In this document: in pieces, positions 9,747 through 20,998 of the stretch | Layout of the letters: every line of letters begins with the position of its first letter | Numbering within the stretch: the first letter of the stretch is position 1 | DNA from: Schizochytrium sp. TIO01 | Taxonomy: Eukaryota > Sar > Bigyra > Thraustochytrida > Thraustochytriidae | DNA length: 64,000 nt | Direction of reading: 5' to 3' | Assembly (NCBI GenBank): GCA_004764695.1 | Contig: SMSO01000005.1 | Coordinates: 1,321,501 to 1,385,500 of the forward strand | The notes under the pieces: generated by a model | The model's input: the letters and a program-made list of their open reading frames with translations, nothing else | Database searches by the model: none | Told to the model about the DNA's origin: nothing | Made by a program: the position numbers and the translations under genes

Positions 9747-12700
9747 AAGGTGCAGTTGTTGTTGATGTTGAAGCTGCTGCTGTAGCAGTAGCTGTTGCTG
9801 TTGTTGATGATGATGATGATGATGATGATGTTGTTGATGTTGTTGTTGATGATGCTGCTGATGTTGCTGTTGCTGATGTTGCTGTTGCTGCTGTTGTTGT
9901 TGTTGCTGCTGCTGCTGCTGTGGTGTCTGAGACTGTTGTTGTTTTTGTGTATGCTGTGCCTGCTGCGATTGTTGTACTTCCTGTGGTTTTGGTGTGTGTT
10001 GAGGCTGCTGCGATTGTTGCTGTGTTTGAGACTGTTGTGGTTTTTGTAACGGCTGTGGCTGCTGCGATTGTTGTGGTTTTGGTATGTGTTGCGGCTGCTG
10101 CAACTGTTGTACTTGTTGCGGCTGTTGACCCTGTTCGGGGGAATGTCCAGAAAGGCCAAATACTTTCTTGATTTGGGAAGCATTAGAGAAACTGGCTTGG
10201 GAGGCCATCTTGACTGCATATTGTTTTATTGCTGGGGTTTCGATAATCTCAGAAACAACCTTTTGTACCTGTGGAGGGAATTGTTGAGAAGATGTAGCGA
10301 GGCTTCTCGAAGCATGGGGCTGGAATGTCTCAATCTTGTCTCCAGAGTTGTTAATATTGAGATATGCGAGAAAACGTAGCAATAGTTCAAAAAGAATTGG
10401 TACAGAGTGCTCCAAACCTAGGTCAGGCGGCATGCTTGCATTTGCAAATAGCATGCGCCAAAGCTTCCTTGAACTTGTTTTTGTTTCTTCCATTCCCTTC
10501 GCGAGTTCAGAAAAGTGGTCAGAGCTCTTGAGGATCTGCATCAGAATACGCTCCTCAGGAACTGCAACCTCTAGTTTTGAGCTCTCGTCTAAAACTTTTG
10601 TTAGGAGATCCTCATTCACAGGCCCCAGAATAACCTGTGATGTAGCAGTCTTTACACAAGCCTTCGCCGCAGCATTATTTTGTACTTTATGCATGTGTTC
10701 GTATGCAGCAACGAAGCCGCTACGTCCAGATTCAGGAATATAAGGGACATCATGTTGTTGGCAACAAGATTGACAGAAGAATTGTTGTGAGTTCGAAGCC
10801 AGAAGATCTACTGCATCCTGCTCTAGTCCAATACAATCTCCGTGAAACCATCCGTTGCAAGACCCGCAGCATAGCATCGACTTATCGAAGTCGGTCGTGC
10901 CAAAATCTGGCTTACGACATGAACAGAAGATATTTACCATTGGTCTTTTCCCATCACGAATCCGGCAAGATGGGCAATTGAAATCCTTCATCTCTTGAGA
11001 CTCGGCAAGTGAGATACCAACACACAATGGATGAAACCAATTTGAACAGGATGTGCAATGCACCATCGGATCTCTCTCACCATGGTCACGCTGACAGTAA
11101 CAAAACTTATTCAGCGATTTCTCTGGAAGGTCGAGCAGTTTTCCGTCGTAGATGCAAGTAGGGCAATGGAACTTGCCAAGTTCTTGCACGCGCTCCTTAG
11201 TGGTAGCGAGACACTGTGGGTGATACCATTCGTTGCATGAGTCACAAGCAAACATAAAGGTGTTTGAAAGGTTTGGCTTGCGACAAACGCAGTACAATTT
11301 TGTCTTACTTTTGGCGCGTGGCTCGATAGGTCCATCTTCCTCGCCTTGAACTAGCTGCCCCAGTGTTTCTTGGTCAATACACTGGTACGAAGCCTTGAGC
11401 ACAGCCCTCAAAGCGTCACTCTCCTCTATCAAAGTAGAGCTATTAGTTGGAGAGCTATCCGAGGATCGGTCACCAGGACATCTCTCATTTCCTACAGACT
11501 TATCAACGCGCAGTAAAAGTGCTTCAGAAGCCTGGTTGCGCCAAGTACGTACGGACGCGATGAAAGAGAGAATTTCTCGCATAACTTGAAAGTTCTCCTC
11601 AGTAATCCCTAATGCAAGACCGTCTTCAACAAACTTGAGCACTTGAGCTTCCCGCCAACGGCTTTTGTTATCAGCTCCAAAATGTTCGACCAAAGCACGG
11701 GCATCCTTCATCCAGTTTTCAATTTTGTCAGAAACAGCAGCGAGTTCAGCTTCCATCTCACGAGCAGGACGGAAAGCAAGTTCGGATAGGCTAGCAACTA
11801 ACTTTTGAACCTCCAACGCATTTCTTTTTGAACTCTTCATCTGCTCAAGATAAGTTGCTTCCCACTGCAAAACGTGATCAATACGCTCACGAAAACCTTT
11901 AGTAATAGTGTGCACGTCGATAAACTTTGGGAGCGAAGGGGTGTTGTCAAGGTGTTTCTTTGCTTCCCGTGCCAAAGGACGAGGCTCGCGCTCGAGAAAA
12001 CTTTTGGCTGTTTCAAGCCACTTGCAGGCGTCAACAGAAGACAACGCAGATTCGACCTCAGGACTTACACGAATACGGACGTTCTGTAGAAGCTCTTCTC
12101 TTGCGGTGGTAAGAAGAGATAAAGCTTCCTGATCTAATGGATTGTGCTCAAGCTTTTGATGACTTTCAAGAATTTTGCTTTCACACGTTTTTAGCGACTC
12201 AAGACGCTGTGATAAATTTAACACTTCAGGAATGGTAGATCCACCGCCACCACCATATCTCTGCACCGCTGCCTCTACCTCAGCAGCACTTGCCCAGCCT
12301 GACATGGGAAGCCGTGGAACCAAAAGAATACGGTTGAGGCTTTCGCGAACCTCTTGGAGAGCTTCACCAGAAGCTTTTAGCGCCATCACCTCTTTACTGT
12401 GAATACTAACTCCATAGCCTTGGGCTTGGTTAATTAAATTCTCTGCAGAACTTGCACCTGAATTGCCTTGAGCTTGCAATTTACCAAGAACATACACAAT
12501 ACCAGGAGCTAGTGTCTGGGTTGGAGATAGGGTCACTGGACCGCTTTCACTATTCATTTTGCACAGCTCAATGAGGGCAACTTCGGGGAGCTGGTCAGCA
12601 CTTGCAAGCTCTGCACCTGCAGCTGCTTCTTCAGGTAAATAAGTGTTCCATGCACCTTGGCGCCATTGGTTAAGCTTTGTTAAACAATCCCCAAGCTTCT

Positions 12701-15700
12701 TCAACATTGTATGTAGACGAGAGCTCGATATGATATGAAGGACCTCAAGGGAAGATGCGTCGGAGGAGGTGAGACCATGCGCAAGGCAATATGCTATCTT
12801 CTTGGTTGTCTTGTCGCCTTCTGACACGGCGCTTTCCTGAGGAATAACTACAGAGAGCGAACAAAATCGACGGCAAACTTTGCACTGGATATCGCTGACA
12901 CCTGCGGCACCACCCATGCGTGACATAGCCATTGCGTGAGCTCCGCTTACGCTACCACCTCTCTCGCGCCCATCAATCACTCGATTTGAACCACGACCTT
13001 TCTGCACGACTTGAGATCCAGCCAACTGAGGTTGGTTGCTAGTATCTTGGTTTTCTTGTTTTACCTTTTCCTTTCGATCGTTCATCCTGGCTTGTACGAG
13101 GTGGCTTGGCTCTTCAGAGATCACATTCATTCCCGCGTCCTCACACCTTCTCCTTAAATCAAACTCTGCGCTAAGCAATTTCAACAAGGAGGGGTAGAGC
13201 TTACGCGCAAGAGCAAAGGCTTCATCATCTTGTGATTTATCACCGACTTGAGCGGCACCAGCCAACGCATGATCCACAAGTGAAAGGAGTAGTGTACTGT
13301 GGGAAACTACGGGGTTCTTACGCAAGGACATATAACGCTCAACACAAGCATCACCAAAAGGCAGCCATCGAGGAGTAGCAAAGTTGACAGCCTCTGCACA
13401 GTTGATTCCATGGTTAAAACCGCCATGATAGCCCTGAGGGAAAGTTAAAACGAATTCGCCTTCTCGTTGAATGAGATGGTACACAGGAACATCAAGTTTT
13501 GCCAACTCACCAGGGTTAAATTGAGTAACAATACCAGTAAGTACATCCGGCCGAGCTGTGAAAAGGTCAGGAGTCAATTGACGCGCGGCCTCCTCAAATT
13601 TATGTGCGCCAGAAGAAGGTACACCATACCATGTCTTTGGTTCTCCCCAATGATGATAGTTTATTGATGCAAAGTAGTGATCTTCAGTGTGCCAGCAAAA
13701 GGAGCTGAAGAACATGCCCATATATAACCAGGGCACAATCACGCCTGTAATATCTTCTCCTACATATTGTAGCAGTGACCCCGGCAGTTTGGGGAAGTTG
13801 TTCAGGTTCCAAGGATCATTACGGTATTTATTTGCCAAGGCCAGAGAAATTGGGGGCTCCGTTACTGGAAGTGCACGGTTGTGGGTCGGAAAACCAGATC
13901 CAACTGAGCCAGTATCTAAATCACTACCGTAAGAAACTTTAAGATCTACCAGTTCCATGTCTGTACGGGCTACGTTCGATATCAGGCGCCAGTACTCTTT
14001 CTCTAAAGCAGCATCGCCTTCAGGAGTGTCAGCGTTGGCTAAGGCATCATGAATGAAAGAATCGTTGCTTTCGCGGGCCTTTGCGATGTATTTGTCCCGA
14101 AATGCATTACCCATATCCTTGTATTCCGGAATACTAAATGTCTGGCCTTCGCCAAAGCCAAATGACGCAATCCGCTTAGGTACTCGTGAGCTTCTGCCAT
14201 CGTACTGATGGGGACGTTGCTTAGCATGGGCTTGTGATGGATGCGGCACAGAATCTTTCCTTCCCGTTGTCAAGGATGCTGCTGTGGGAGTGGGAAATGA
14301 AGAGGATGATTCTTGCTTAATATCGCCCTCGTCTACCATCATGTGGTCGTCTGAATTTTTAGAGACATGATTGGAAGATTTCGTGCCCTCCTCTTCGACA
14401 CCTTGGCCGTCATCGGTTTCGTCTTCATCATCTTCATCGTCATCTTCCATGCATACCGAGCAGAACCAGTCGCCAGAAGGAATCTGTCGTGGCGCCGGCT
14501 CCAAACAGTTCGCGTGATATGCATAATTACAACCATCACATAAGAGCAAGGTAGCAGGGCTGTCGGCTCGTGTACAAATTTGACAAATACCTTCTAATGC
14601 CGCCTCACGAGCGAGAGTGCGACTACACCCAGAGGCGAGAAGCATGACCAGGGTCTCCCTGTCTACAGTCTCTTCGTGAGACAAAGTCCGTGCCGCGTCC
14701 TCAAATGTATACCGTACCTTGAACGCCTCCGCACTCGGAGCAAACTCAATTAGGTGCAAGGCTCCACGCTCAACATCCTCTCGAGAAGTTGCATCAATAG
14801 TCATTTGTTGGTCTTCAGGGAGAACACCTTCCATAACCTGACCAACCAAGCAATCCTTAAGGTCTGGAAAATATTTGTAAAAGGCAGCGCCAAGCACAAC
14901 ATCTGGGTCCTCGCGGGGGCCAAGTCTTTGACAAAGGCGCATCTTGGTCACACGAAGAGTCTGAGCAGCTTCGGCACTGCGACGCACAAGAGTCTCAACC
15001 TTAGGTGGGCGACCGCGTCGTTTCTTTCGTACTGGCTCACCATCTGCACCGAGCAAAATGCCATCAGAAATACTGGGGTCGGGAATATAAACGATTTCAG
15101 AGTCCTCGTAGGAGAGTGTCGGGTTACTTGCTGTCTCGATTTCGCTTGCAGCCTTACGAACCGCATAATCTGCTGCATCTTCACCCATTTGTCCTGCACG
15201 AGCACCCTCAATACCACATGCTACACTGCTGAAAGCTCGCGAAAGAAGAGCTTCAACAGAATCATTCTCGAAATCTGGGGGAACAACGCTATCCTGCGAA
15301 GTTGCTTCGTGCTCTGGAATTAGCAGAAAGGGGAGGAGGTAGCGCTCATATGCTGTTGCCAAGGCTTGAGAAAGGTTTTCCAGTTGTACACCATCTGAGT
15401 CGTTAGGCTCACCGATACTTGTAACAGGGACCAACACTCTTGTGATACCATGCCAAAACGTATTTTTTTGCGCTTGAGTGATGAGATCCCTCACTTTGTT
15501 CACACCTCCAGCTTTTTCAACTGCACTGTAGAGCTGATAGAGACGCACATTCTCCTCAGTGCCTGGCTTCGACAAACTTGGAATTTTCGGAATGGCTTGG
15601 TCGCCCATGGGGACTCCTCTTTTGAAGTGAAACTTGCGAACATCAAATAGAAATTCTCGTTCTACACGCGCGACACCATCGACCTTGGTCAGATTTTGCA

Positions 15701-15884
15701 CGCGAGTGTGGAATCTGAAGATTTGCGGATCCACTGCGAAACATGGTTTCCAATTTGCAGGGGGTACAATCTTGCAAATGCCTGCTTGTTCAGCCTCATC
15801 CCGGATAGACGAAATAAATTTCATAGGATCTTTGAATTCTTCGACCGTCGGGTGGTACACAGGTGCCTCCTTGATGAGCTCCAT
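8997..15884 (-). CDS. KDM5: KDM5/JARID1-type JmjC histone demethylase with four PHD fingers
   Basis: 2295 residues, intronless, from ATG 15884 in ideal context (GTCACCATGGAG). Order: JmjN (about 8-60), a degenerate ARID (about 85-190), an AT-hook KKRRGRPPK (287-295), PHD1 (434-478), JmjC (about 700-860), C5HC2 zinc finger (from 1001), a long helical PLU-1-type region (about 1040-1500), PHD2-PHD4 (about 1528-1710), then a Gln/His tract (about 1915-2100). The JmjC iron ligands are visible as H732-x-E734 in CWHTEDH and H820 in GYHGGFNHG, and the WGEPKTWYGVP block is intact. KDM5 enzymes remove methyl groups from lysine 4 of histone H3 using Fe(II) and 2-oxoglutarate, so this is very probably an active nuclear chromatin repressor. 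Animal KDM5 has two or three PHD fingers and about 1550-1700 residues; this protein has an extra finger and a long tail. Confidence 0.95.
9630..10130 (-). repeat. Coding Gln/His tract at the KDM5 C terminus
   Basis: About 165 codons made mostly of CAA, CAG, CAT and CAC in mixed order, so the DNA is imperfect CAN repeats rather than one pure microsatellite. Five of six frames stay open across it and yield spurious poly-Ala/Val/Leu/Asn frames on both strands. Mixed codons suggest selection on the peptide, or old, interrupted expansion. Confidence 0.9.
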
Positions 15885-16748
15885 GGTGACAGTCTTTTAA
15901 AAGTCCTTGCGAAAGATAAAGCCAATATCTGTACTAAGAGTAAAAGACGTCGAATTGAAATCAAATCCTCGCTTCAATATAAAAAAAAAAACAGTTAAAA
16001 ACAAGTGCGTACGATGAAGGTCCACGAACAGAGATAACCCAGATCGCAGAAAATATATATGGCTTGTAGTAGCCTTGCTAAACGCGATGTGACCCCGTTC
16101 ACCAAAATCTGCGATTATGATCGAACAAAATTCCGCAAATTAGTGCGAAAATCCCAAAAGCCTGCAGCTACAATACCCCGAAATCTGCCAGGACTTCAGC
16201 TGACGAAGATGCTGCAAGAGGAGGGAGTCCCAGAACCCAGGGTCGCAACAATGTCCTTGTGAATACTTCGGTCGCCCTATCAAATACAGAGCAAGTGAAT
16301 CAACAACAATTTAGATTGAATGAAAGTCGCCGCGGCCGCGCTCGATTCAAAAAAGGGATCGCGCCGCGCAGACAAATCTACAGCGCCGCCAATGTTTAAA
16401 AAAAAGGGTCTTGGCAGCGGACGCTATTCCACGCCCGCGCACCGCCAGAGGAGTCGAGACGTCGCGCAAACCAGTCCGAGCGCGCGCAATTCGATTCTGC
16501 GCGCAGATCGCGACAGATATCTCATATTGCTCTTCGATCATTCATTTCTTACTAAGAGAAAACCAGAGGTTGTAGTCCTGTAATACACTCACGCGTATTT
16601 TAACAACAGTATCCTTGTCTACCCCCCTACGTTTTTTACTCCACAGCTTGTATCATGCTTATTTTCGAAATGTAACCTGATTATGTACGCATGAAAGGAG
16701 ATAGAGAGTAAGTTAAGGGAGTAGACTTAGTCTGGAAAGGGGCCCGCG

Positions 16749-16902
16749 GCGTCCTAAAATTTATCTATGTAATAGCTATGCTAAACTGGTAGGACTGAGG
16801 CGAGTGTGGTGTATTTTAATGGCTCTTCGTTGGAGGAGGGAGGACGTATTTTAATGGGGATTCTAGAGAGTGTATGTGTATTTTAATGGTATTTTAGGAC
16901 GC
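16749..16902. mobile_element. Possible small MITE-like element
   Basis: A perfect 12-bp inverted repeat, GCGTCCTAAAAT at 16749-16760 and ATTTTAGGACGC at 16891-16902, bounds a 154-bp segment. Inside are three direct copies of GTATTTTAATGG at 16811, 16846 and 16878, the last abutting the right inverted repeat. There is no ORF and no clear target-site duplication, so this may be a regulatory cluster instead. Confidence 0.3.
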
Positions 16903-17516
16903 GAGGACGATGAGTGCAATTATGAACAAATGAATGCCTTCTTCGAGATTGTATGCGGGGATAACGACGGAAACTCTCGCAGTAAGGAGAGGGATACTTA
17001 CGAAAGGCTGAGCTTGTGCACATGGAGCGATCGATGACCAGGGGATTTCTATCGAAGAAGCAAATTTGCTCGAAATCATGACGCTTCCAAGTGTAGGTAG
17101 CAAACCTTCCGTACATTGAGAGATTGATTATCTCACACGCAAATGGAAAATGAGAGCAGAAAGCAAAAGGTCTATCAGAAATTGGGGGAACTGCAAGCCC
17201 GAGAATACGCCTCGATAGGGCCAATAGAGTTCATGGAATGACTAGAGAATTTTCCCAAATTGGTGCTAAACAACGCAACATCGTGATCGTGGTGATGGAA
17301 TGTTTCATCTTATCGAAATTCGTCACTAATTATGGGTGGACAATCCTACATATTAGACCCACAGGACCTGAGTGTCACTAATCTAGAAGATGATGAAGGT
17401 GATAGAATCTTACCTTGGAGCTGTTATATCAGCTATGAGTTGCAAGTTGTATCCTGAAAAGACCATAGTCCGTGTGGTAAGCGCTCGGTGAGTTTTGCTG
17501 TAAAGCTCAGACAAAC

Positions 17517-17567
17517 ATGTATGGTGCCGTACGCATTTACGGATTTAGCACGTACGGCAGCATACAT
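17517..17567. repeat. Inverted repeat with 17-bp arms
   Basis: The arms are ATGTATGGTGCCGTACG (17517-17533) and CGTACGGCAGCATACAT (17551-17567). They pair at 16 of 17 positions around a 17-base loop. It lies in non-coding DNA about 1.1 kb before the next gene. It could be a stem-loop RNA, a dimeric protein-binding site or an element end. Confidence 0.6.
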
Positions 17568-18625
17568 ATTTAGCAGTTGCTTCTAGCTTGCTAATTCATT
17601 AATCGTCAGTTCCAGGCTTGGGGGAGACTCTGTCATCGCTGATGCAAGAGGCACTTCAAGAGTTCAGGAATCAAACTCCCTACCCGTGGAAATATGTATT
17701 TCTATCGCCTCGCCTCAAAAGCCCACATTGAACTCCAATATCAAGACGTAGGGCTCTAGTCATGAAAAGAGGCAAACTCTGCTATTTGCTAAGCGCCCTG
17801 GAGCAGCACAAAAGTGTCTCAGGCGGACCACCTACACAGTCCTCCATCGTCATCCTAAGAGCTGTTAGTCTCAGTCACCTATAAAAGGGTTTGTCTCCAG
17901 CACCACAATCCCAGATGTAGTGATGTAGTAGAGCAACTAAACCTCCACCCACCATCTAACATACTGACGGTGACGACCACAACCACGATGATGATCACGA
18001 TGGGAGTTGGCACGATGCTGGTCATGTTGGTTCCCAGCTCTTGGTTCTAAGACATCGCCTTGGCACTTCAAATCGCTTACCCTGGACCTAAACTCAAACG
18101 AACTCAACACCTCCTCGCAATCGATGGTGCCTCGGACTGGACTCTTCGCGCATCCATCGCAGTCCCATGTTCGATCAAGTTATGCGCGATATATGGAGAG
18201 AGCGGGGTCAAGTCAACAAAAACGAAATCGAAACGAAAGGACCCCATAGCGAACTCCTATGCCAAAGCCTATACACGCTCCAGTCTAAGTTTGATCGACT
18301 TTGACTTCCTCATCCTCTCTAAATACGATGTACCAACTATGTTAATCTACCTACTGCTTAAGTAATAGTCTTCAGTGAAATCTATGACGTCTACTTCAGC
18401 ATGATAAATAAGTGCAACTTTGTCAGAGGAATTGTCAGAATCACCAAAATCGTTGAAGAAGCAAATACCCTTCGCCACGGAGGTCCTGCTTGTCTTTGCG
18501 GCTGAGACCGGAGACCTGGCCTCTTCTGGAACTGGCCCTGGACCTGCTTGGCTAAGGGTGCTGCCGTTCTGCCAGTGGCCTTTGTGTAGTCAAAGATGCT
18601 GCAGCTCAAGGTGCGGGCGGTGACC

Positions 18626-19564
18626 ATGGCGGATGTCTCGAGTCTGCGAAGTCGCTGCGGCGAGAGCCTCAGCCACGCACTAGGTGACAACGCAATGATC
18701 GCCAGCATGTTTGCTAATGTTGCGGTGATGGTGTTCGTGCTGTGGTGGGTACAACGTCCGCTGGACCCTCAGCTCTTCCAAACGCTTTCGGGCGCGGCGC
18801 TTCTCACCTTTATTTATAAACGCGACAGCTCAAGTGCCGCTAAACGCGAAGCTTTAGGCCAGATGCGCCGCGCAATCTCCCATTTTGTTCAAGTTGAGGC
18901 TGACCTCTTTCGGGAGGCCCGTGCCTTTCGCAACGATGTCGCTTCCGAGGTTAATCTTGTACAGCAGCTTATTGACGATGAGCGCGGATTCTTCTATTCC
19001 TGGACGAGTTTTTGGCGCCGCGAGCCGATTCTCCGAGACACATCCCTTTACGAAGGCGCTGCTCTCCAGACGACCAGTGCTCTTGCAACCCTCCTCAACG
19101 GACCTGTGGCTGATAGGCTCGTCCAGACACGTGGCTTCGGACCCGTGGTTTTCGTGTGCCTGCCGAAGAACGCTCCGAGCGTCGAAAAGTCACAAAAATC
19201 TGTTCGAAACTCCTTCCGAGATTCTCTGCCGATGACTCTGCTGGTCGGGACCGAAAAGCCGAGGCATGTTCGTGTTTTTGGTGTATACTTTTTCGGCACG
19301 CTTATCACACGGTTTAGCGCGGCATCCGCAGTGCTTGCGATGTTTCCGGAAACGTTGGAGTCACCGCGGCTGCGAAGGGTTCGCAACGAGTCTAGAAGAC
19401 TCGTTGCAGTTCTAAGAGAACGGGAGGAAGAATTACAGAGGGTTGTCATGGCAAAATTCGGTATTCAAAACCAAAAGATGCAAAACAAGAAAGAAATTAA
19501 GCAAGTGAAGAAGACAATTGGAGATGCCGATGTGGCAAAGGCAGGGTCAAAGAAATTAGCCTAA
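18626..19564 (+). CDS. Unknown protein with two N-terminal membrane segments
   Basis: I chose ATG 18626 (context GACCATGGCG) over an in-frame ATG at 18596 in poorer context; the protein is then 312 residues. Hydrophobic segments lie at about 22-42 and 50-64, separated by a short loop. A basic, helical soluble part follows. The last 60 residues are a highly charged helix rich in Lys and Glu, probably coiled coil. I do not recognise a family. The topology resembles small organelle or ER membrane proteins with a helical cytosolic domain, but no function is claimed. It converges on the globin-like gene and is intronless. Confidence 0.75.
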   Translation: MADVSSLRSRCGESLSHALGDNAMIASMFANVAVMVFVLWWVQRPLDPQLFQTLSGAALLTFIYKRDSSSAAKREALGQMRRAISHFVQVEADLFREARAFRNDVASEVNLVQQLIDDERGFFYSWTSFWRREPILRDTSLYEGAALQTTSALATLLNGPVADRLVQTRGFGPVVFVCLPKNAPSVEKSQKSVRNSFRDSLPMTLLVGTEKPRHVRVFGVYFFGTLITRFSAASAVLAMFPETLESPRLRRVRNESRRLVAVLREREEELQRVVMAKFGIQNQKMQNKKEIKQVKKTIGDADVAKAGSKKLA

Positions 19565-20110
19565 AGAGTGGAACAGGGCGAGATAGTTACAAGGTGGGGA
19601 AGTAGCTACTGAAGGCTTCTGGTGAATGTAGCATAAGAAACGATCAAAATGTATCAGTTTAAAGGCACCTTGTAAATGGAGTCGTTTAATGTCGAAATGT
19701 TGAAGATAGAAAATTTAGAATAGTAGCAGATAAGATAAATTTAGAGAAGCACTTACCCAAAGAAATGGCCTTCCAACTTGAACTCTCAGATCCTTACTTG
19801 GTCACTGTGACACCAGTTTGTCAATCTCATTTATGTGGACCGCTGATCATTTTTTCTTCTTTAGAACCGAGGCAGTCTAAGGTACTTTCATTATTAAATA
19901 TTATATCTCTTCTCAAATCTCGAGTAGAATTGGCCAGCATGGCTTTGCCTTCTGATGCTTAAAGTATAGATTTGCTATTTCATGAACCTAACCATGTATT
20001 TGCAAAATCAGGCAATATGTTAAGGTGCATACATAAAAAGATAAATCATACACAAGAAAGTCTAACGGGGCAACACTGAGGTGGCAAGAGAGAAGAAGAA
20101 AATGTGCACA
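19565..20110. other. Convergent intergenic region
   Basis: AT-rich 3' flanks of the two converging genes. A 65-codon open frame at 19765-19962 looks fortuitous. Nothing else was seen. Confidence 0.45.
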
Positions 20111-20998
20111 TTAGAAAGACTGTTCAAGACTATCGGGAGGCATACCATCTCCAATTATATCAAGATGGATCCTACCATTCAAAATATACTGTGCAATATT
20201 CTCAGGGTTTTCTGACCATTTGGCAGACTCAAGCGTATATGGAGGGGCTGTTATCTCATATATCGCAATGAAGGTGCTGATGAAGTCAATAAACCACTCC
20301 CAAAAGGGTTGATGAACTATCAAACCTTCTTCGCGTACTGCCCAAAATATTGTGCGCATCCACATGCGACAATCATCAAGCTTAAACCGACGGCCTTGAT
20401 GGATAAGTGCTCTCTTAGGGCAAAGCCAAGCATCTCGGTGAGCTTTTGTTCTTGCATCGCATGGGCGTTGGGAAGACCAAGCCTTTGAACTTGGATCCAT
20501 TCTTTCAATTATCCATGCGGCGAGTCGTTCACCATGCGGATCGAGGTGATTAGCAATGAATTTATCTAGCCATCGATCACGGAACATCTTACGATAAAAC
20601 CGGTTCGTCATTGCGACTATCCTCCCCTCGCTGATATCCTTGAGTAACAGCTTTGTCCGTTCTGTATCGTACGTCGAGCTAGGATCTGATATTGACGAGC
20701 TGCTATCAAACACAGCTTGTCGCGCAAGTATGATCTGTATACGGTTTTCTCGAGCCACAGGATCAGCATCTTGCGCCTCGACCCTCTGTAGCTCCTCCTC
20801 AGGAGCGTCTGGCCCAAGTAGAAGGTCTTCTTGCTCTTTTTTAGTCATTTTGATTTCTCCTGCACGGAAAGACTTGGCACTAGCATTGTAAGAATGCGCA
20901 TTCCCATTTACCAAGCTCTCAAATATACTTTCATCCCAGAGATGTTGCGCAAGCTTTGTTGCCTCTTTAGGGCTGAACTTGGTTTGCCCAGAACCCAT
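20111..20998 (-). CDS. Probable N-myristoylated globin-like protein
   Basis: 295 residues starting MGSGQTK. Gly2, Thr6 and Lys7 fit the N-myristoylation consensus, so membrane anchoring is likely. Residues about 1-115 are helical and charged, with EEELQRVEAQDADPVARE. The C-terminal half has the pattern of truncated-type globin-like proteins: RFYRKMFRD, HGERLAAWI, AHRDAW, then GRRFKLDDCRMWMR and a Phe/Trp-rich helix. The His in AHRDAW is a candidate haem ligand, not established. If correct, it would bind haem and a gaseous ligand or act as a sensor at a membrane. Structure prediction would settle it, since the assignment rests on pattern memory rather than a decisive motif. Confidence 0.6.
   Translation of the reverse strand: MGSGQTKFSPKEATKLAQHLWDESIFESLVNGNAHSYNASAKSFRAGEIKMTKKEQEDLLLGPDAPEEELQRVEAQDADPVARENRIQIILARQAVFDSSSSISDPSSTYDTERTKLLLKDISEGRIVAMTNRFYRKMFRDRWLDKFIANHLDPHGERLAAWIIERMDPSSKAWSSQRPCDARTKAHRDAWLCPKRALIHQGRRFKLDDCRMWMRTIFWAVREEGLIVHQPFWEWFIDFISTFIAIYEITAPPYTLESAKWSENPENIAQYILNGRIHLDIIGDGMPPDSLEQSF

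Larger units (their letters stand above)
15885..18625. other. 2.7-kb spacer upstream of the KDM5 gene
   Basis: The KDM5 5' region lies at the left. From 16059 to 16583 several short, basic, Ser/Arg-rich open frames overlap on + strand, the right part unusually GC-rich (NotI-like CGCGGCCGC near 16330). They join into no single gene model and match no family I know. Further right are the inverted-repeat element (16749-16902) and the hairpin (17517-17567). The rest shows nothing. Confidence 0.4.

Noticed and set aside
9539-10171. Forward-strand 210-codon Ala/Val-rich frame and 84-codon Leu-rich frame
   Set aside because: They are antisense shadows of the KDM5 Gln/His tract; CAN repeats keep most frames open.
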